Source of the DNA: Pseudomonas neustonica | GTDB taxonomy: Bacteria > Pseudomonadota > Gammaproteobacteria > Pseudomonadales > Pseudomonadaceae | Length of the DNA: 64,000 nucleotides | Assembly (NCBI RefSeq): GCF_003797945.1 | Contig: NZ_RKKU01000003.1 | Span: 62,001-126,000 of the forward strand | Direction: 5' to 3' | Shown here: positions 43,520 through 52,482 of the stretch, in pieces | Layout of the letters: each line of letters starts with the position of its first letter | How positions within the stretch are numbered: the stretch's first letter is position 1 | Program-made: the position numbers and the translations under genes | Notes under the pieces: generated by a model | Seen by the model: the letters and a program-made list of their open reading frames with translations, nothing else | Databases searched by the model: none | Told to the model about the DNA's origin: nothing

Positions 43520-44155
43520 ATGTTCGAGTTCCCCGAGGTGCCGGTCAGCCGCTTTGAGCGGATAGCAGACGAGTTGGCTGAACGCGGCTGGTCCGTACAG
43601 GAGCAATTGCTGCCCGAGGCTTTGGCCCAGGCCCTGGGGCGTGAGTGCCGGGCACTATGGCAGCAGGCAGACCTCACTCCCGCTGCGATCGGCCGGGGTG
43701 CCGAGCAAGTAGTGGTTCCGCGTATTCGGGGTGATTACACGCGCTGGTTGGATGATTGCCCCCCCTGTGCGGCCAATACGGCTTACCTGGCACTGATGGC
43801 TGAATTGCGTAGTGTATTGAATCGTAGCCTGTTTCTCGGGCTCGACAGCTTTGAAACCCATTACGCGCTTTACCCGCCAGGTGCCGGTTATCAGCGGCAC
43901 CTGGATCGTTTTGCTGATAGCCCGCTCCGCACCATCTCTGTAGTCTCCTACCTGAACCACGCCTGGCAACCGGGCGACGGCGGTGAGCTGCGCCTGCATC
44001 TGGACGCAGGTATGCAAGATTTCGCACCGCGGGCTGGCACGGTCGCTATATTTACCAGTGCCGATATTGAGCATGAAGTGCTGGCGGCTGCGAAGGAGCG
44101 GGCAAGTCTGGCGGGCTGGTTCCGCCGTCGGCCCGACAACCCGCTGCTGCGTTGA
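43520..44155 (+). CDS. 2-oxoglutarate/Fe(II)-dependent oxygenase (prolyl 4-hydroxylase-like)
   Basis: 211 residues from ATG 43520 (MFEFPEVPVSRFERIADEL). Double-stranded beta-helix oxygenase of the SM-20/P4Hc family. The iron site is HxD in YQRHLDRFAD and the distal His in DIEHEVLAA; the arginine for 2-oxoglutarate follows in ERASLAGWFRR. LFLGLDSFETHYALYPPGAGY and YLNHAWQPGDGGELRL are family marks. The substrate may be a translation-factor residue, as known for the Pseudomonas EF-Tu prolyl hydroxylase, but this is inferred from similarity only. Confidence 0.9.
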   Translation: MFEFPEVPVSRFERIADELAERGWSVQEQLLPEALAQALGRECRALWQQADLTPAAIGRGAEQVVVPRIRGDYTRWLDDCPPCAANTAYLALMAELRSVLNRSLFLGLDSFETHYALYPPGAGYQRHLDRFADSPLRTISVVSYLNHAWQPGDGGELRLHLDAGMQDFAPRAGTVAIFTSADIEHEVLAAAKERASLAGWFRRRPDNPLLR

Positions 44156-44222
44156 CGGTTTTGCTGCGACCCCGCGCCGACTGCACTTTGGCGTTGATGT
44201 GCGTTGAATTCAGGGGGCTTTA

Positions 44223-44702
44223 ATGGAGAAGATTCTGGTCAGTCGCTGTCTGCTTGGCCATCCGGTGCGTTATGACGGTGGTGGGTTTGATCCGCAGGCG
44301 CAGTTGCTGCGTTGGCAGGACGAGGGGCGGGTGGTGGCGGTCTGTCCTGAAGTGGCAGGTGGGCTCCCGACCCCAAGGCCGCCTGCAGAGATTCTGGGTG
44401 GGCAAGGCGCGATGGTACTCGACGGTCTGTTACCCGTGCGGACAATTGAAGGCCAGGACGTTAGCCGCGCTTTTGTCAGCGGCGCTGAACAAGCTGTGCA
44501 ACTGGCCGATAGCCAGGCTATTCGCTTCGCGCTGCTCAAGGCGCGCAGCCCTTCCTGTGGTAATCACGAAAATTACGATGGCAGCTTTACCGGTACCCGC
44601 GTGAGGGGAGAGGGCGTTACTGCCGCCGCGCTGCGCCGAGCGGGTGTGAGGGTCTTCAATGAGAGTGAAATAGAGCAGTTGGCCACGCTGCTCGGCGAAT
44701 AG
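44223..44702 (+). CDS. DUF523-family protein
   Basis: 159 residues. Cysteines are conserved as in the family: SRCLLGHPVRYDGG, AVCPEVAGGLPTPRPPAEI and LLKARSPSCGNHENYDGSFTG, suggesting a metal or thiol site. The domain also occurs fused to other domains in larger proteins. The ribosome site caggggg is strong. It follows the 2OG oxygenase by 67 bases on the same strand and converges on the response regulator gene. Confidence 0.9.
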   Translation: MEKILVSRCLLGHPVRYDGGGFDPQAQLLRWQDEGRVVAVCPEVAGGLPTPRPPAEILGGQGAMVLDGLLPVRTIEGQDVSRAFVSGAEQAVQLADSQAIRFALLKARSPSCGNHENYDGSFTGTRVRGEGVTAAALRRAGVRVFNESEIEQLATLLGE

Positions 44703-44708
44703 GGGTGC

Positions 44709-45650
44709 TTAGGCTGTCAGGCGTTGCCGCAAACGCCCGAGCATGCCCATAAAGTTGTTCACCCGGCTCTGTTCTTCTTCAGCGCGTGGCGCCTCGGCTT
44801 GGCGCAGCGATGGCGCGTGGGGTTGCCGTCTTGACTCAGCCACCTGGGTCACTGCGGTCTTGATCGCACGCTCCAGCATGCCGCGGCGAACCGGCTTGGG
44901 TAAATAGCGAAATATTTGTGCCTGGTTGATCAGCTTTAGCAGCAGTTGGGTGTCCTGGAAAGGGGTTACCACGACAGTGAGTAGTTGCGGGTGAGCCTGC
45001 GCCAGGCTCATTAGCAGTGGCCGCAAGTCGTCGTCACCCAAGCGAATATCGCTAAGTAAAATGTCGATTTCGTCTTCGTTAAGTCTGGCCATTGCGCCGT
45101 CCAGGCTGCTGACCGCCTGCAGCCCAACACCCAGTCTCGCACAGATGTCCCGGCTTAGTTGCAGGGTTTCGCTGTCGTCATCGATCAGCAGCAGGCGTAT
45201 CCGTTTTTCCTCCACTAAGCTTGCAGGTTCTGGCGCAGCGACGGGGTTGCGCTTCAGGTAACGTCGGCGATGGCGCACTATTTCTGCCGCTTGTGCCAGG
45301 GTGTTGGCAAGATCCTGCTGGTCCCACGGCTTGGTCAGGTAGCGGAAAATGCCGCCACTGTTGAGGGCGTCGACGGCGGCGTCCAGGTCAGAGTAGCCGG
45401 TCAGCAGAATGCGCAGGCTATCGGGGTGGGCGTGTTGTATCTGGCTGAGCAGTTGGCTACCGGTCATCTGCTGCATGCGCTGATCGCTGACGATGATGTC
45501 GAACGTGTCACCCGCCAGACGCTCCATTACCTTTGCCGGATTGGTCTCGGTGGCGACCTGATACTGGCGCCGAAACTGCAGTGCCAGGCTGCGCAATATG
45601 CGTTCTTCATCGTCCACAAACAAAATGCGTACTGCGTCATTGTCGTTCAT
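44709..45650 (-). CDS. Response regulator with two receiver domains and no output domain
   Basis: 313 residues. Receiver 1 (about 8-125) has the DDE acidic set, phosphoacceptor in IIVSDQRM, Thr in LLTGYSD and Lys in YLTKPW; this form is usual in RpfG-type regulators. Receiver 2 (about 150-275) has LIDDDSE, LLSDIRL, VVVTPF and YLPKPV, also complete. The last 40 residues are charged and unstructured, with no DNA-binding or enzymatic domain. Its start follows the kinase stop by one base, so the kinase is its likely partner and output must be by protein interaction. Confidence 0.88.
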   Translation of the reverse strand: MNDNDAVRILFVDDEERILRSLALQFRRQYQVATETNPAKVMERLAGDTFDIIVSDQRMQQMTGSQLLSQIQHAHPDSLRILLTGYSDLDAAVDALNSGGIFRYLTKPWDQQDLANTLAQAAEIVRHRRRYLKRNPVAAPEPASLVEEKRIRLLLIDDDSETLQLSRDICARLGVGLQAVSSLDGAMARLNEDEIDILLSDIRLGDDDLRPLLMSLAQAHPQLLTVVVTPFQDTQLLLKLINQAQIFRYLPKPVRRGMLERAIKTAVTQVAESRRQPHAPSLRQAEAPRAEEEQSRVNNFMGMLGRLRQRLTA

Positions 45651-45651
45651 T

Positions 45652-46956
45652 TCAGGCGCTCCGTTGCAGAGGGGACGGTTGGCTCAGTGGCAGGCTGATG
45701 ACAAAACGGGTACCGCGACCAGGTTCAGAGGCAAAGCGAATAGTGCCGCCGTGCTGCTGTACTATTTTGTAGCTGATCGCCAGCCCTAACCCGGTGCCTT
45801 CGCCCACCGCCTTGGTGGTAAAAAAGGGGTCGAAAATACGCTGCTGGATGTCGTTCGGGATGCCTGCACCGTTGTCCTGAATGGATAGATAGGCGCAGCG
45901 CGTATCGGCCCAGCTTTTGATTAAAATCTGACCGCTGTTGGTCATGGCCTGCGCGGCGTTGTTGAGAATGTTCAGCAATACCTGATTGATCTGGGATGGC
46001 GTGCAGGTCAGTAGCGGCAGCTCACCTAGCCGGGTTGTCACCAGTGCCTTGTCTTTGAGCGCGTTGCGTGCAATGACCAGCGCGCTGCGCACGCAGTCGT
46101 TCAGGTCGATATCCTCGCTCATGGCGCGGTCGAGGCGGGCAAAGTCCTTCAGGCTGACCGCCAGCTCGCCGATCTGCTCAAGCCCGTACAGAGTGTCTTC
46201 CAGCAGCGGAGTGAAGTCTTCTTCAAACGTGGCGGGTGAGGCTTGATCAGTCGCCTGCTGTACCCGAGAAAATATCGCCTCGACGGTGTCGGTCGGAGTC
46301 GCCGGGTCTTGCAAACACTGGCTTAATTGCGCTTGCGCCGCGGCTAGCTCCAGCAGTGGCTGAACCAGGTCGCGCAGCAGCTGGACATTGTTTTTCACAT
46401 AGCCCAGCGGCGTATTCAGTTCATGTGCAACACCCGCTACCATCTGGCCCAGCGAGGCCATTTTTTCCGATTGGATCAAGTGTGCCTGTGAATTTTTCAG
46501 CTCCTGCAGGGCGCGGCTGAGTGCCTGGTTGCGCTGGTCTATTCGGCTTTCCATCGCCTTGAGCAGGTCCAGTACCGTCCCCAGTCCCTGATAACAGCCG
46601 TGCTTATCGACCAGGATAAAGTCTTCGGTAATGGGGTATTGCAGCTGCGCGGTGACAATACGTGCTGCTTCATCGAGTGAGGTGTCGAGCGCGATCACCA
46701 GGGATTCGGTATTGACCGCCTCGGTGACCGAGCGCTTACCCCAGAGGTCACGGCCAAAGCGCTGCATAAAAATATCCTGCAGGCGGTAGCGGCTGATCAG
46801 ACCTAGCGGCCGACCTTGCCTGTTTACCACCGGCAAGGAGAGAAATGCCTTGTGGCTAGGTTGCAGCAGTTGGTCGGCTACATCGCTGATGGTCATCTCG
46901 GGGCTCAATGAGCCTACGGGTTTGATCAGGGCGGCGAGGGACTGGATGCTGGACAT
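45652..46956 (-). CDS. Sensor histidine kinase with a tandem CBS sensor
   Basis: 434 residues from [10 protein letters not shown] (an ATG 11 codons upstream is the alternative; neither has a good ribosome site). Two CBS motifs span about 10-150 ([54 protein letters not shown]). A coiled coil leads to the H-box with [21 protein letters not shown], then N-box [11 protein letters not shown] and G-boxes DNGAGIP and [18 protein letters not shown]. No membrane segment is seen, so it senses a cytoplasmic ligand, probably an adenosyl compound. A terminator separates it from serA. Confidence 0.88.
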   Translation of the reverse strand: MSSIQSLAALIKPVGSLSPEMTISDVADQLLQPSHKAFLSLPVVNRQGRPLGLISRYRLQDIFMQRFGRDLWGKRSVTEAVNTESLVIALDTSLDEAARIVTAQLQYPITEDFILVDKHGCYQGLGTVLDLLKAMESRIDQRNQALSRALQELKNSQAHLIQSEKMASLGQMVAGVAHELNTPLGYVKNNVQLLRDLVQPLLELAAAQAQLSQCLQDPATPTDTVEAIFSRVQQATDQASPATFEEDFTPLLEDTLYGLEQIGELAVSLKDFARLDRAMSEDIDLNDCVRSALVIARNALKDKALVTTRLGELPLLTCTPSQINQVLLNILNNAAQAMTNSGQILIKSWADTRCAYLSIQDNGAGIPNDIQQRIFDPFFTTKAVGEGTGLGLAISYKIVQQHGGTIRFASEPGRGTRFVISLPLSQPSPLQRSA

Positions 46957-47111
46957 GGTCTGGCTTCGGTTGCCGGGTTGAAGCGTCATTCAACCAGCGC
47001 GAGGTTTCCAGCGTATGACAGTGAAGGGCTCTGTTTTGGGAATCCGGGGTATCAATGGATTAACTTTCAGCGCGCTACTGCCTGCGGGCCAGCCCCGCTC
47101 TTGCGCCATAA

Positions 47112-47143
47112 AAAAGGGGCGCGACCGAAGTCGCACCCCTTTT
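47112..47143 (-). terminator. Intrinsic terminator downstream of serA
   Basis: Arms AAAAGGGGCGCGAC and GTCGCACCCCTTTT with loop CGAA pair with a single mismatch. On the minus strand the stem is followed by a T-run. It ends serA transcription before the histidine kinase gene. Confidence 0.88.
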
Positions 47144-47179
47144 CAAGCATAGCCAGGCAAGCCCGGCTATAGGCTTCGC

Positions 47180-48409
47180 TTAGAACAATACGCGGACGCG
47201 AATAGTGCCCTTGACCTGCAGGATCTTTTCAAACGCCAGATCAGAGTTGTCGGCGTCAACGTCGACTACGACGTAACCGACTTTCTCGTTGGTCTGCAGG
47301 AACTGACCACAGATGTTGATGCCATTGGCGGCAAACACGCTGTTGATTTCGCTCATGACGCCGGGCACGTTCTGGTGAATGTGCAGCAAACGGTGCTTGC
47401 CCGGATGCGAAGGCAGCGCCACTTCCGGGAAGTTGACCGAGGTGATGGAAGTACCGTTGTCGCTGTAACGCACCAGCTTCTCGGCCACTTCCAGACCGAT
47501 ATTGGCCTGAGCCTCCATGGTGGAGCCGCCAACGTGCGGGGTCAGGATGCAGTTCTGGAACTCGCGCAGCGGGCTGACAAACTCATCACCGTTGGCCCGT
47601 GGCTCAACCGGGAACACATCAATGGCGGCGCCGTTCAGGTGCTTGTCGCGCAGGGCGGCGGCCAGGGCGTCGATATCAACTACGGTGCCGCGCGCGGCGT
47701 TAATCAGAATGCCGCCTTGCTTGATTGCGCGGATTTCCTTCTCGCCCATCATCCACTTGGTGGCGGCGGTTTCCGGTACGTGCAGGGTGACGATGTCAGC
47801 CATGCCCAGCAGCTCAGTCAGTGAGCCAACCTGAGTGGCATTGCCTAGCGGTAGCTTGGTGACTACGTCGTAGAAGTAAACTTGCATGCCCAGGCTTTCG
47901 GCCAGAACCGACAGCTGCGTGCCGATTGAGCCGTAGCCGATGATGCCCAGCTTCTTGCCACGAATTTCGTAGGAGTTGTTTGCGCTCTTCATCCAGCCGC
48001 CTTCATGGCAGGCTGCGTTCTTTTCAGGAATGCCGCGCAGCAGCAGGATCGCCTCGGCCAGCACCAGCTCGGCTACCGAACGGGTGTTGGAATAAGGCGC
48101 GTTGAATACGGCAACGCCCATTTCCATAGCGGCATCGAGATCAACCTGGTTGGTGCCGATGCAGAAACAGCCGACCGCGACCAGTTTGTGGGCGTGGCTG
48201 AATACCTCAGCAGTGAGCTGGGTGCGCGAGCGCAAGCCGATGAAATGTGCGTCGGCAACGGCTTCTTTTAGTTGCTCTTCTGGCAGTGAGCCAGAGTGAT
48301 ACTCGATATTGGTGTAACCGGCTGCCTTCAGTGTGTCGACGGCAGTCTGGTGTACGCCCTCGAGGAGCAGAAACTTGATTTTGCTTTTGTCCAGCGAGGT
48401 TTTGGCCAT
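47180..48409 (-). CDS. serA: D-3-phosphoglycerate dehydrogenase
   Basis: First enzyme of serine synthesis. 409 residues in the E. coli-type layout: substrate domain, NAD-binding domain (KKLGIIGYGSIGTQLS) and C-terminal ACT domain (RLLHIHQNVPGVMSEINSVFAANGIN) for serine feedback. Active-site Arg/Glu/His lie in INAARGTVVDI, DVFPVEP and LTPHVGGST. Family members can use 2-oxoglutarate as acceptor and yield D-2-hydroxyglutarate. The divergent neighbour is the enzyme that removes it, with 175 bases between them. Confidence 0.97.
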   Translation of the reverse strand: MAKTSLDKSKIKFLLLEGVHQTAVDTLKAAGYTNIEYHSGSLPEEQLKEAVADAHFIGLRSRTQLTAEVFSHAHKLVAVGCFCIGTNQVDLDAAMEMGVAVFNAPYSNTRSVAELVLAEAILLLRGIPEKNAACHEGGWMKSANNSYEIRGKKLGIIGYGSIGTQLSVLAESLGMQVYFYDVVTKLPLGNATQVGSLTELLGMADIVTLHVPETAATKWMMGEKEIRAIKQGGILINAARGTVVDIDALAAALRDKHLNGAAIDVFPVEPRANGDEFVSPLREFQNCILTPHVGGSTMEAQANIGLEVAEKLVRYSDNGTSITSVNFPEVALPSHPGKHRLLHIHQNVPGVMSEINSVFAANGINICGQFLQTNEKVGYVVVDVDADNSDLAFEKILQVKGTIRVRVLF

Positions 48410-48499
48410 GGTGTCAGTTACCCGAATGCTGTTTGAGATGAGCCGAGCAAAACCTTCTGCGATTTAGTCCGACAGAAGTGTCCTGTTTCGGAAGCCGCG

Positions 48500-48511
48500 T
48501 ATGCTAGCATA
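48500..48511. promoter_or_regulatory. Perfect 12-bp palindrome between serA and the D-2HG dehydrogenase gene
   Basis: TATGCTAGCATA is fully self-complementary and lies between the divergent starts, about 90 bases from the serA start and 75 from the dehydrogenase start. It overlaps a CATAAT that could be the -10 of the dehydrogenase gene. It is a candidate operator for a regulator encoded elsewhere. Confidence 0.4.
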
Positions 48512-48584
48512 ATCTGCCTTTTTTGATGCCTGTCACTGCATGAAATGTACTCAGGCTTGCATGAATTCTGTTTGAGAGCCCGCC

Positions 48585-49976
48585 ATGACCCCAGAAGCCG
48601 TGATCGAAACCCTAAAAACCCTGGTTGAACCGGACAAGGTTCGGGTTGACGCCGAGTCGCTCAATACGTGGGGCAAGGACTGGACCAAACACTTTGAGCC
48701 AGCCCCTCTCGCCATCGTTTTCCCCAAGACAGTGGAGCAGGTGCAGGCCGTGGTGCGCTTTGCCAATGAGCACACCTTGGCGCTGGTGCCCTCCGGTGGT
48801 CGTACCGGCCTGTCGGCGGCGGCTGTTGCTGCCAATGGCGAGATCGTGGTGTCCTTCGACTACATGAATCAGATCAGTGACTTTAATCAGTTTGATCGCA
48901 CGGTCGTGTGTCAGCCTGGTGTGGTGACGGCGCAGCTGCAGTCGTTTGCCGAGGAGCAGGGGCTGTATTATCCGGTTGACTTTGCTTCTGCCGGCTCTAG
49001 CCAAATTGGCGGCAATATCGGTACCAATGCCGGCGGTATCAAGGTTATTCGCTACGGCATGACACGTAACTGGGTGGCTGGCCTGAAGGTAGTGACCGGT
49101 ACTGGCGAGCTGCTGGAGTTGAACAAAGACCTGATCAAGAACGCCACAGGCTACGATCTGCGTCAGTTGTTCATCGGTGCCGAAGGTACGCTCGGGTTCG
49201 TCGTCGAGGCGACCATGCGGCTGGAACGCGCACCCAAGAACCTGACCGCCATGGTGCTGGGTACGCCGGACTTCGACTCCATCATGCCGGTATTGCATGC
49301 TTTTCAGGATAAGCTCGACCTGACTGCCTTTGAATTCTTCTCCGATAAAGCCATGGCCAAAATTATGGGCCGTGGCGATGTGCCTGCGCCCTTTGAAACG
49401 GACTGTCCGTTTTACGCTCTGCTGGAGTTTGAGGCGATCAGTGAAGACATAGCCAACGATGCGTTGGCTACCTTTGAGCACTGCGTGGAGCAGGGGTGGG
49501 TGGTCGATGGTGTGATGAGTCAGAGCGAGCAGCAATTGCAGAATCTATGGAAGCTGCGCGAGTTTATTTCCGAAACCATTTCTCACTGGACGCCCTACAA
49601 GAACGATATTTCGGTAACGGTGGGCAAAGTGCCAGCTTTCTTACATGAAATTGACACTATCGTAGGCGAACATTATCCCGACTTTGAAATTGTCTGGTTT
49701 GGGCATATCGGTGATGGCAATCTGCATCTGAATATTCTCAAGCCGGAAGCGTTGTCCAAGGACGAGTTCTTTGACAAGTGCGCGACCGTCAACAAGTGGG
49801 TATTCGAGGTGGTTGAGAAGTACAACGGCTCGATTTCCGCTGAACATGGTGTTGGGATGACCAAACGTGATTATCTCACCTACAGCCGCAGTCCGGCTGA
49901 AATTGCCGTGATGAAGTCGATCAAGGCGGTGTTTGATCCGAACGGCATCATGAACCCGGGCAAGATCTTTGCCTGA
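48585..49976 (+). CDS. FAD-linked D-2-hydroxyglutarate dehydrogenase (GlcD/VAO family)
   Basis: 463-residue flavoenzyme oxidising a D-2-hydroxyacid, most likely D-2-hydroxyglutarate, to the keto acid with electrons going to ETF. The FAD-binding domain has LVPSGGRTGLSAAA and GSSQIGGNIGTNAGGIKVIRYG; the metal-histidine motif WFGHIGDGNLHLNI and AEHGVGMTK are in the C-terminal domain. In pseudomonads this enzyme is known to pull the SerA reaction by removing D-2-hydroxyglutarate. The divergent arrangement with serA supports the assignment over glycolate or D-lactate oxidase. Confidence 0.9.
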   Translation: MTPEAVIETLKTLVEPDKVRVDAESLNTWGKDWTKHFEPAPLAIVFPKTVEQVQAVVRFANEHTLALVPSGGRTGLSAAAVAANGEIVVSFDYMNQISDFNQFDRTVVCQPGVVTAQLQSFAEEQGLYYPVDFASAGSSQIGGNIGTNAGGIKVIRYGMTRNWVAGLKVVTGTGELLELNKDLIKNATGYDLRQLFIGAEGTLGFVVEATMRLERAPKNLTAMVLGTPDFDSIMPVLHAFQDKLDLTAFEFFSDKAMAKIMGRGDVPAPFETDCPFYALLEFEAISEDIANDALATFEHCVEQGWVVDGVMSQSEQQLQNLWKLREFISETISHWTPYKNDISVTVGKVPAFLHEIDTIVGEHYPDFEIVWFGHIGDGNLHLNILKPEALSKDEFFDKCATVNKWVFEVVEKYNGSISAEHGVGMTKRDYLTYSRSPAEIAVMKSIKAVFDPNGIMNPGKIFA

Positions 49977-50050
49977 GTCGAGAACGTCTGCCTGTGAATG
50001 TGCATACTTGTTGCAACCGCGTTACCCACTCTTGAATCTGGAGGAATGGC

Positions 50051-50719
50051 ATGATCTATCACCATCGTTATCTGGATGGCTCAGCGGCAAACCTGCCCAT
50101 GGGCAAGGTGGTCTGCGTCGGTCGTAATTACGCCGAGCATGCGCGCGAACTGAATAATCCGGTGCCGACTGAGCCGCTTCTGTTTATCAAGCCGGCAACC
50201 TCTGTGGTTGGCATGGCAGGCGAGATCGAGTTGGTGCAAGGCCGTGGCCCGGTGCATTACGAGACCGAGATTGCGCTATTGATCGGTGAGGTGCTTTCCG
50301 GTGAGGTAAGCGACGGCGAAGTCGAAGAGGCTATCTTCGGGGTTGGCCTGGCGCTGGATTTAACCTTGCGTGAGCTGCAGGATGAGCTCAAGGCCAAGTC
50401 GCATCCGTGGGAGCGTGCCAAGAGCTTTGATGGCGCTTGCCCGCTTTCGCATTTTGTGCCGGGCGCCGACATCGGCGAACTGGATGCTCTGGCATTGCAG
50501 CTGGATATCAATGGTGAGCTTCGTCAGCAGGGCAAGGCGGCTGACATGATTACGCCTATCCTGGCGCTGATAAAGCATATCGCTACCCAGTTCACCCTGT
50601 TGCCGGGTGATGTCGTCATTACCGGCACGCCGGCTGGTGTGGGGGTGCTGCATGCGGGTGACACCCTGACGCTGTCGATACCGGGTAAGCTGCAGGTCAC
50701 TACGCGTATCGCTGGCTGA
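50051..50719 (+). CDS. Fumarylacetoacetate hydrolase-family protein
   Basis: 222-residue FAH-fold enzyme. Metal ligands are in VHYETEIALLIG (Glu/Glu) and the downstream Asp in GLALDLTLRE; VCVGRNYAEHARELNN and TPAGVGVLHAGDTL are family marks. Small members act as oxaloacetate decarboxylases/tautomerases or acylpyruvate hydrolases. The ribosome site gaggaat precedes the ATG. It follows the D-2HG dehydrogenase gene by 75 bases on the same strand. Confidence 0.9.
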   Translation: MIYHHRYLDGSAANLPMGKVVCVGRNYAEHARELNNPVPTEPLLFIKPATSVVGMAGEIELVQGRGPVHYETEIALLIGEVLSGEVSDGEVEEAIFGVGLALDLTLRELQDELKAKSHPWERAKSFDGACPLSHFVPGADIGELDALALQLDINGELRQQGKAADMITPILALIKHIATQFTLLPGDVVITGTPAGVGVLHAGDTLTLSIPGKLQVTTRIAG

Positions 50720-50781
50720 GGCGCAGTGCGACAAGGCAGCGCTCTAGATGCCCCAGATGCCACTAATTGCTGGCGGCTCTA

Positions 50782-51675
50782 ATGAAAAAAGTGATTGCTT
50801 GCTTTCTGTTTCTGCTCCTTCTGGGCACGGCCGTTTTGCATTATCTGCACTTGGATGCGCTGCTCTGGCATGCCTGGCGTCTGAATGGTGAAGCTCACCA
50901 GCACGGTGGGCTTTTGCTTAACGACTACCGCGTTGATGTAGAGGAGAGAGCGATTGAAGGGCTCCGTGACGATGTCTCTGCGCTGACCTATAACAACGAA
51001 ACCAATACCTTGTTTGCCGTGCTCAATGGCGAACCCTTGTTGGTCGAGTTGAGTTTAGAGGGCGCTCTGCTGCGTAAGCTGCGGATCGATGGTGTGCAGG
51101 ATATGGAAGGGCTGACCCATGTCAGCGGCAACCGCTATGTGGTTGCGGAAGAGCGCAGTCAGCGCCTTTTGGTTATTGACGTGCCGCCGCAAGCTGAGCG
51201 GATCGACGTATCGAATGTGCCGAGTCTGGTCATCGGGCTGGATCTGAACGGCAACAAGGGGTTTGAGGGTTTGTCCTGGGATGATAAGGACAAGCGCCTC
51301 TTGGTGGTCAAGGAGCGTGATCCGCTGCGGGTGCTGTCGGTTACCGGCTTTGTTGATGCATTGGCTGGTGGGCCGATGGCGGTGCAGATTCAGGAGTTAA
51401 CGTCCCCAGGTTCGCCTCGCCTTTTTATGCACGATTTGTCTTCGTTGAGCCTGCATGATGAGACCGGTCATCTGCTATTGCTGAGCGACGAGTCACATAT
51501 GGTGGTGGAGTATGCGGAGAGCGGTGAACCGCTCAGTCTGTTGGGGCTCTGGCGTGGCATGAGCGGCCTGCAGAAGACGGTTCCGCAGGCCGAGGGGCTG
51601 GCGATGGATGACCAGCGGAGGCTATACCTGGTCAGCGAGCCTAATTTGTTCTATCGCTTTGTGCCGGGGCGCTGA
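50782..51675 (+). CDS. SdiA-regulated (YjiK-like) beta-propeller protein
   Basis: 297 residues from ATG 50782. An N-terminal hydrophobic anchor (VIACFLFLLLLGTAVLHYL) places the domain in the periplasm. The repeats DVSALTYNNETNTLFAVLN, DMEGLTHVSGNRYVVAEER, FEGLSWDDKDKRLLVVKER and AEGLAMDDQRRLYLVSEP show the propeller of the SdiA-regulated family. Function is unknown; the family is usually near core metabolic genes. It ends 7 bases before the convergent rpiA stop. Confidence 0.85.
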   Translation: MKKVIACFLFLLLLGTAVLHYLHLDALLWHAWRLNGEAHQHGGLLLNDYRVDVEERAIEGLRDDVSALTYNNETNTLFAVLNGEPLLVELSLEGALLRKLRIDGVQDMEGLTHVSGNRYVVAEERSQRLLVIDVPPQAERIDVSNVPSLVIGLDLNGNKGFEGLSWDDKDKRLLVVKERDPLRVLSVTGFVDALAGGPMAVQIQELTSPGSPRLFMHDLSSLSLHDETGHLLLLSDESHMVVEYAESGEPLSLLGLWRGMSGLQKTVPQAEGLAMDDQRRLYLVSEPNLFYRFVPGR

Positions 51676-51682
51676 ACCGGGT

Positions 51683-52357
51683 TCAGTCACGTTCCAGCGT
51701 CTTTACCCCATCCTTGGTGCCGAGCAGCAGAACATCTGCTGGACGAGCGGCAAACAGCCCATTACATACCACGCCGACAATGGCATTCAGGTCGCTTTCC
51801 AGCTGCTGCGGATCGACGATAGACATGTTGTAGATGTCGATAATCACGTTGCCGTTATCGGTGACACAGCCCTCTCGATACACCGGGTCACCGCCGAGTT
51901 TGACGATTTCACGGGCCACGTGGCTGCGCGCCATGGGAATGACCTCGACCGGCAGCGGGAAATTGCCTAGCACCGGCACCAGTTTGCTGGCGTCGGCGAT
52001 GCAGATAAAGGTTTTGGCGACCGCGGCGACAATTTTCTCGCGGGTCAGGGCTGCGCCGCCGCCCTTGATCAGCTCAAGACGTTCGTTGCTCTCGTCGGCA
52101 CCATCGACATAAAAGTCCAGGTGGGCAACGCTGTTGAGTTCATACACAGCAATACCGTGGCTTTTTAGCCGTTCAGCCGTCGCTTCTGAGCTGGCGACGG
52201 CGCCCTCAAAGGCCAGTTTGTGCTTGGCCAGCGCATCAATAAAGCAGTTGGCGGTAGAGCCGGTGCCTACGCCAATGATGCTTTGGGCGTCCAGGTGTGG
52301 CAGCAGGCGGTCTACGGCAGCTTGGCCTACGGCCTGTTTCAGTTCGTCCTGGGTCAT
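51683..52357 (-). CDS. rpiA: Ribose-5-phosphate isomerase A
   Basis: 224-residue pentose-phosphate isomerase interconverting ribose 5-phosphate and ribulose 5-phosphate. Marks are [65 protein letters not shown] and NVIIDIYNM. It is divergent from ilvA, sharing a promoter region of 125 bases, an arrangement known in pseudomonads. The ribosome site is aaggag. Confidence 0.97.
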   Translation of the reverse strand: MTQDELKQAVGQAAVDRLLPHLDAQSIIGVGTGSTANCFIDALAKHKLAFEGAVASSEATAERLKSHGIAVYELNSVAHLDFYVDGADESNERLELIKGGGAALTREKIVAAVAKTFICIADASKLVPVLGNFPLPVEVIPMARSHVAREIVKLGGDPVYREGCVTDNGNVIIDIYNMSIVDPQQLESDLNAIVGVVCNGLFAARPADVLLLGTKDGVKTLERD

Positions 52358-52482
52358 GGTCGGCTCCTTTGGGGCGCTAGTGAAATACCGATTATACGGG
52401 CTTGCGGTGGCTCACGTGTAGTCGCGCAGGCAGGGATTCGCTAGACTGGCGGCTTTTCACCCGGAACAAGCTGACCTCGCCC

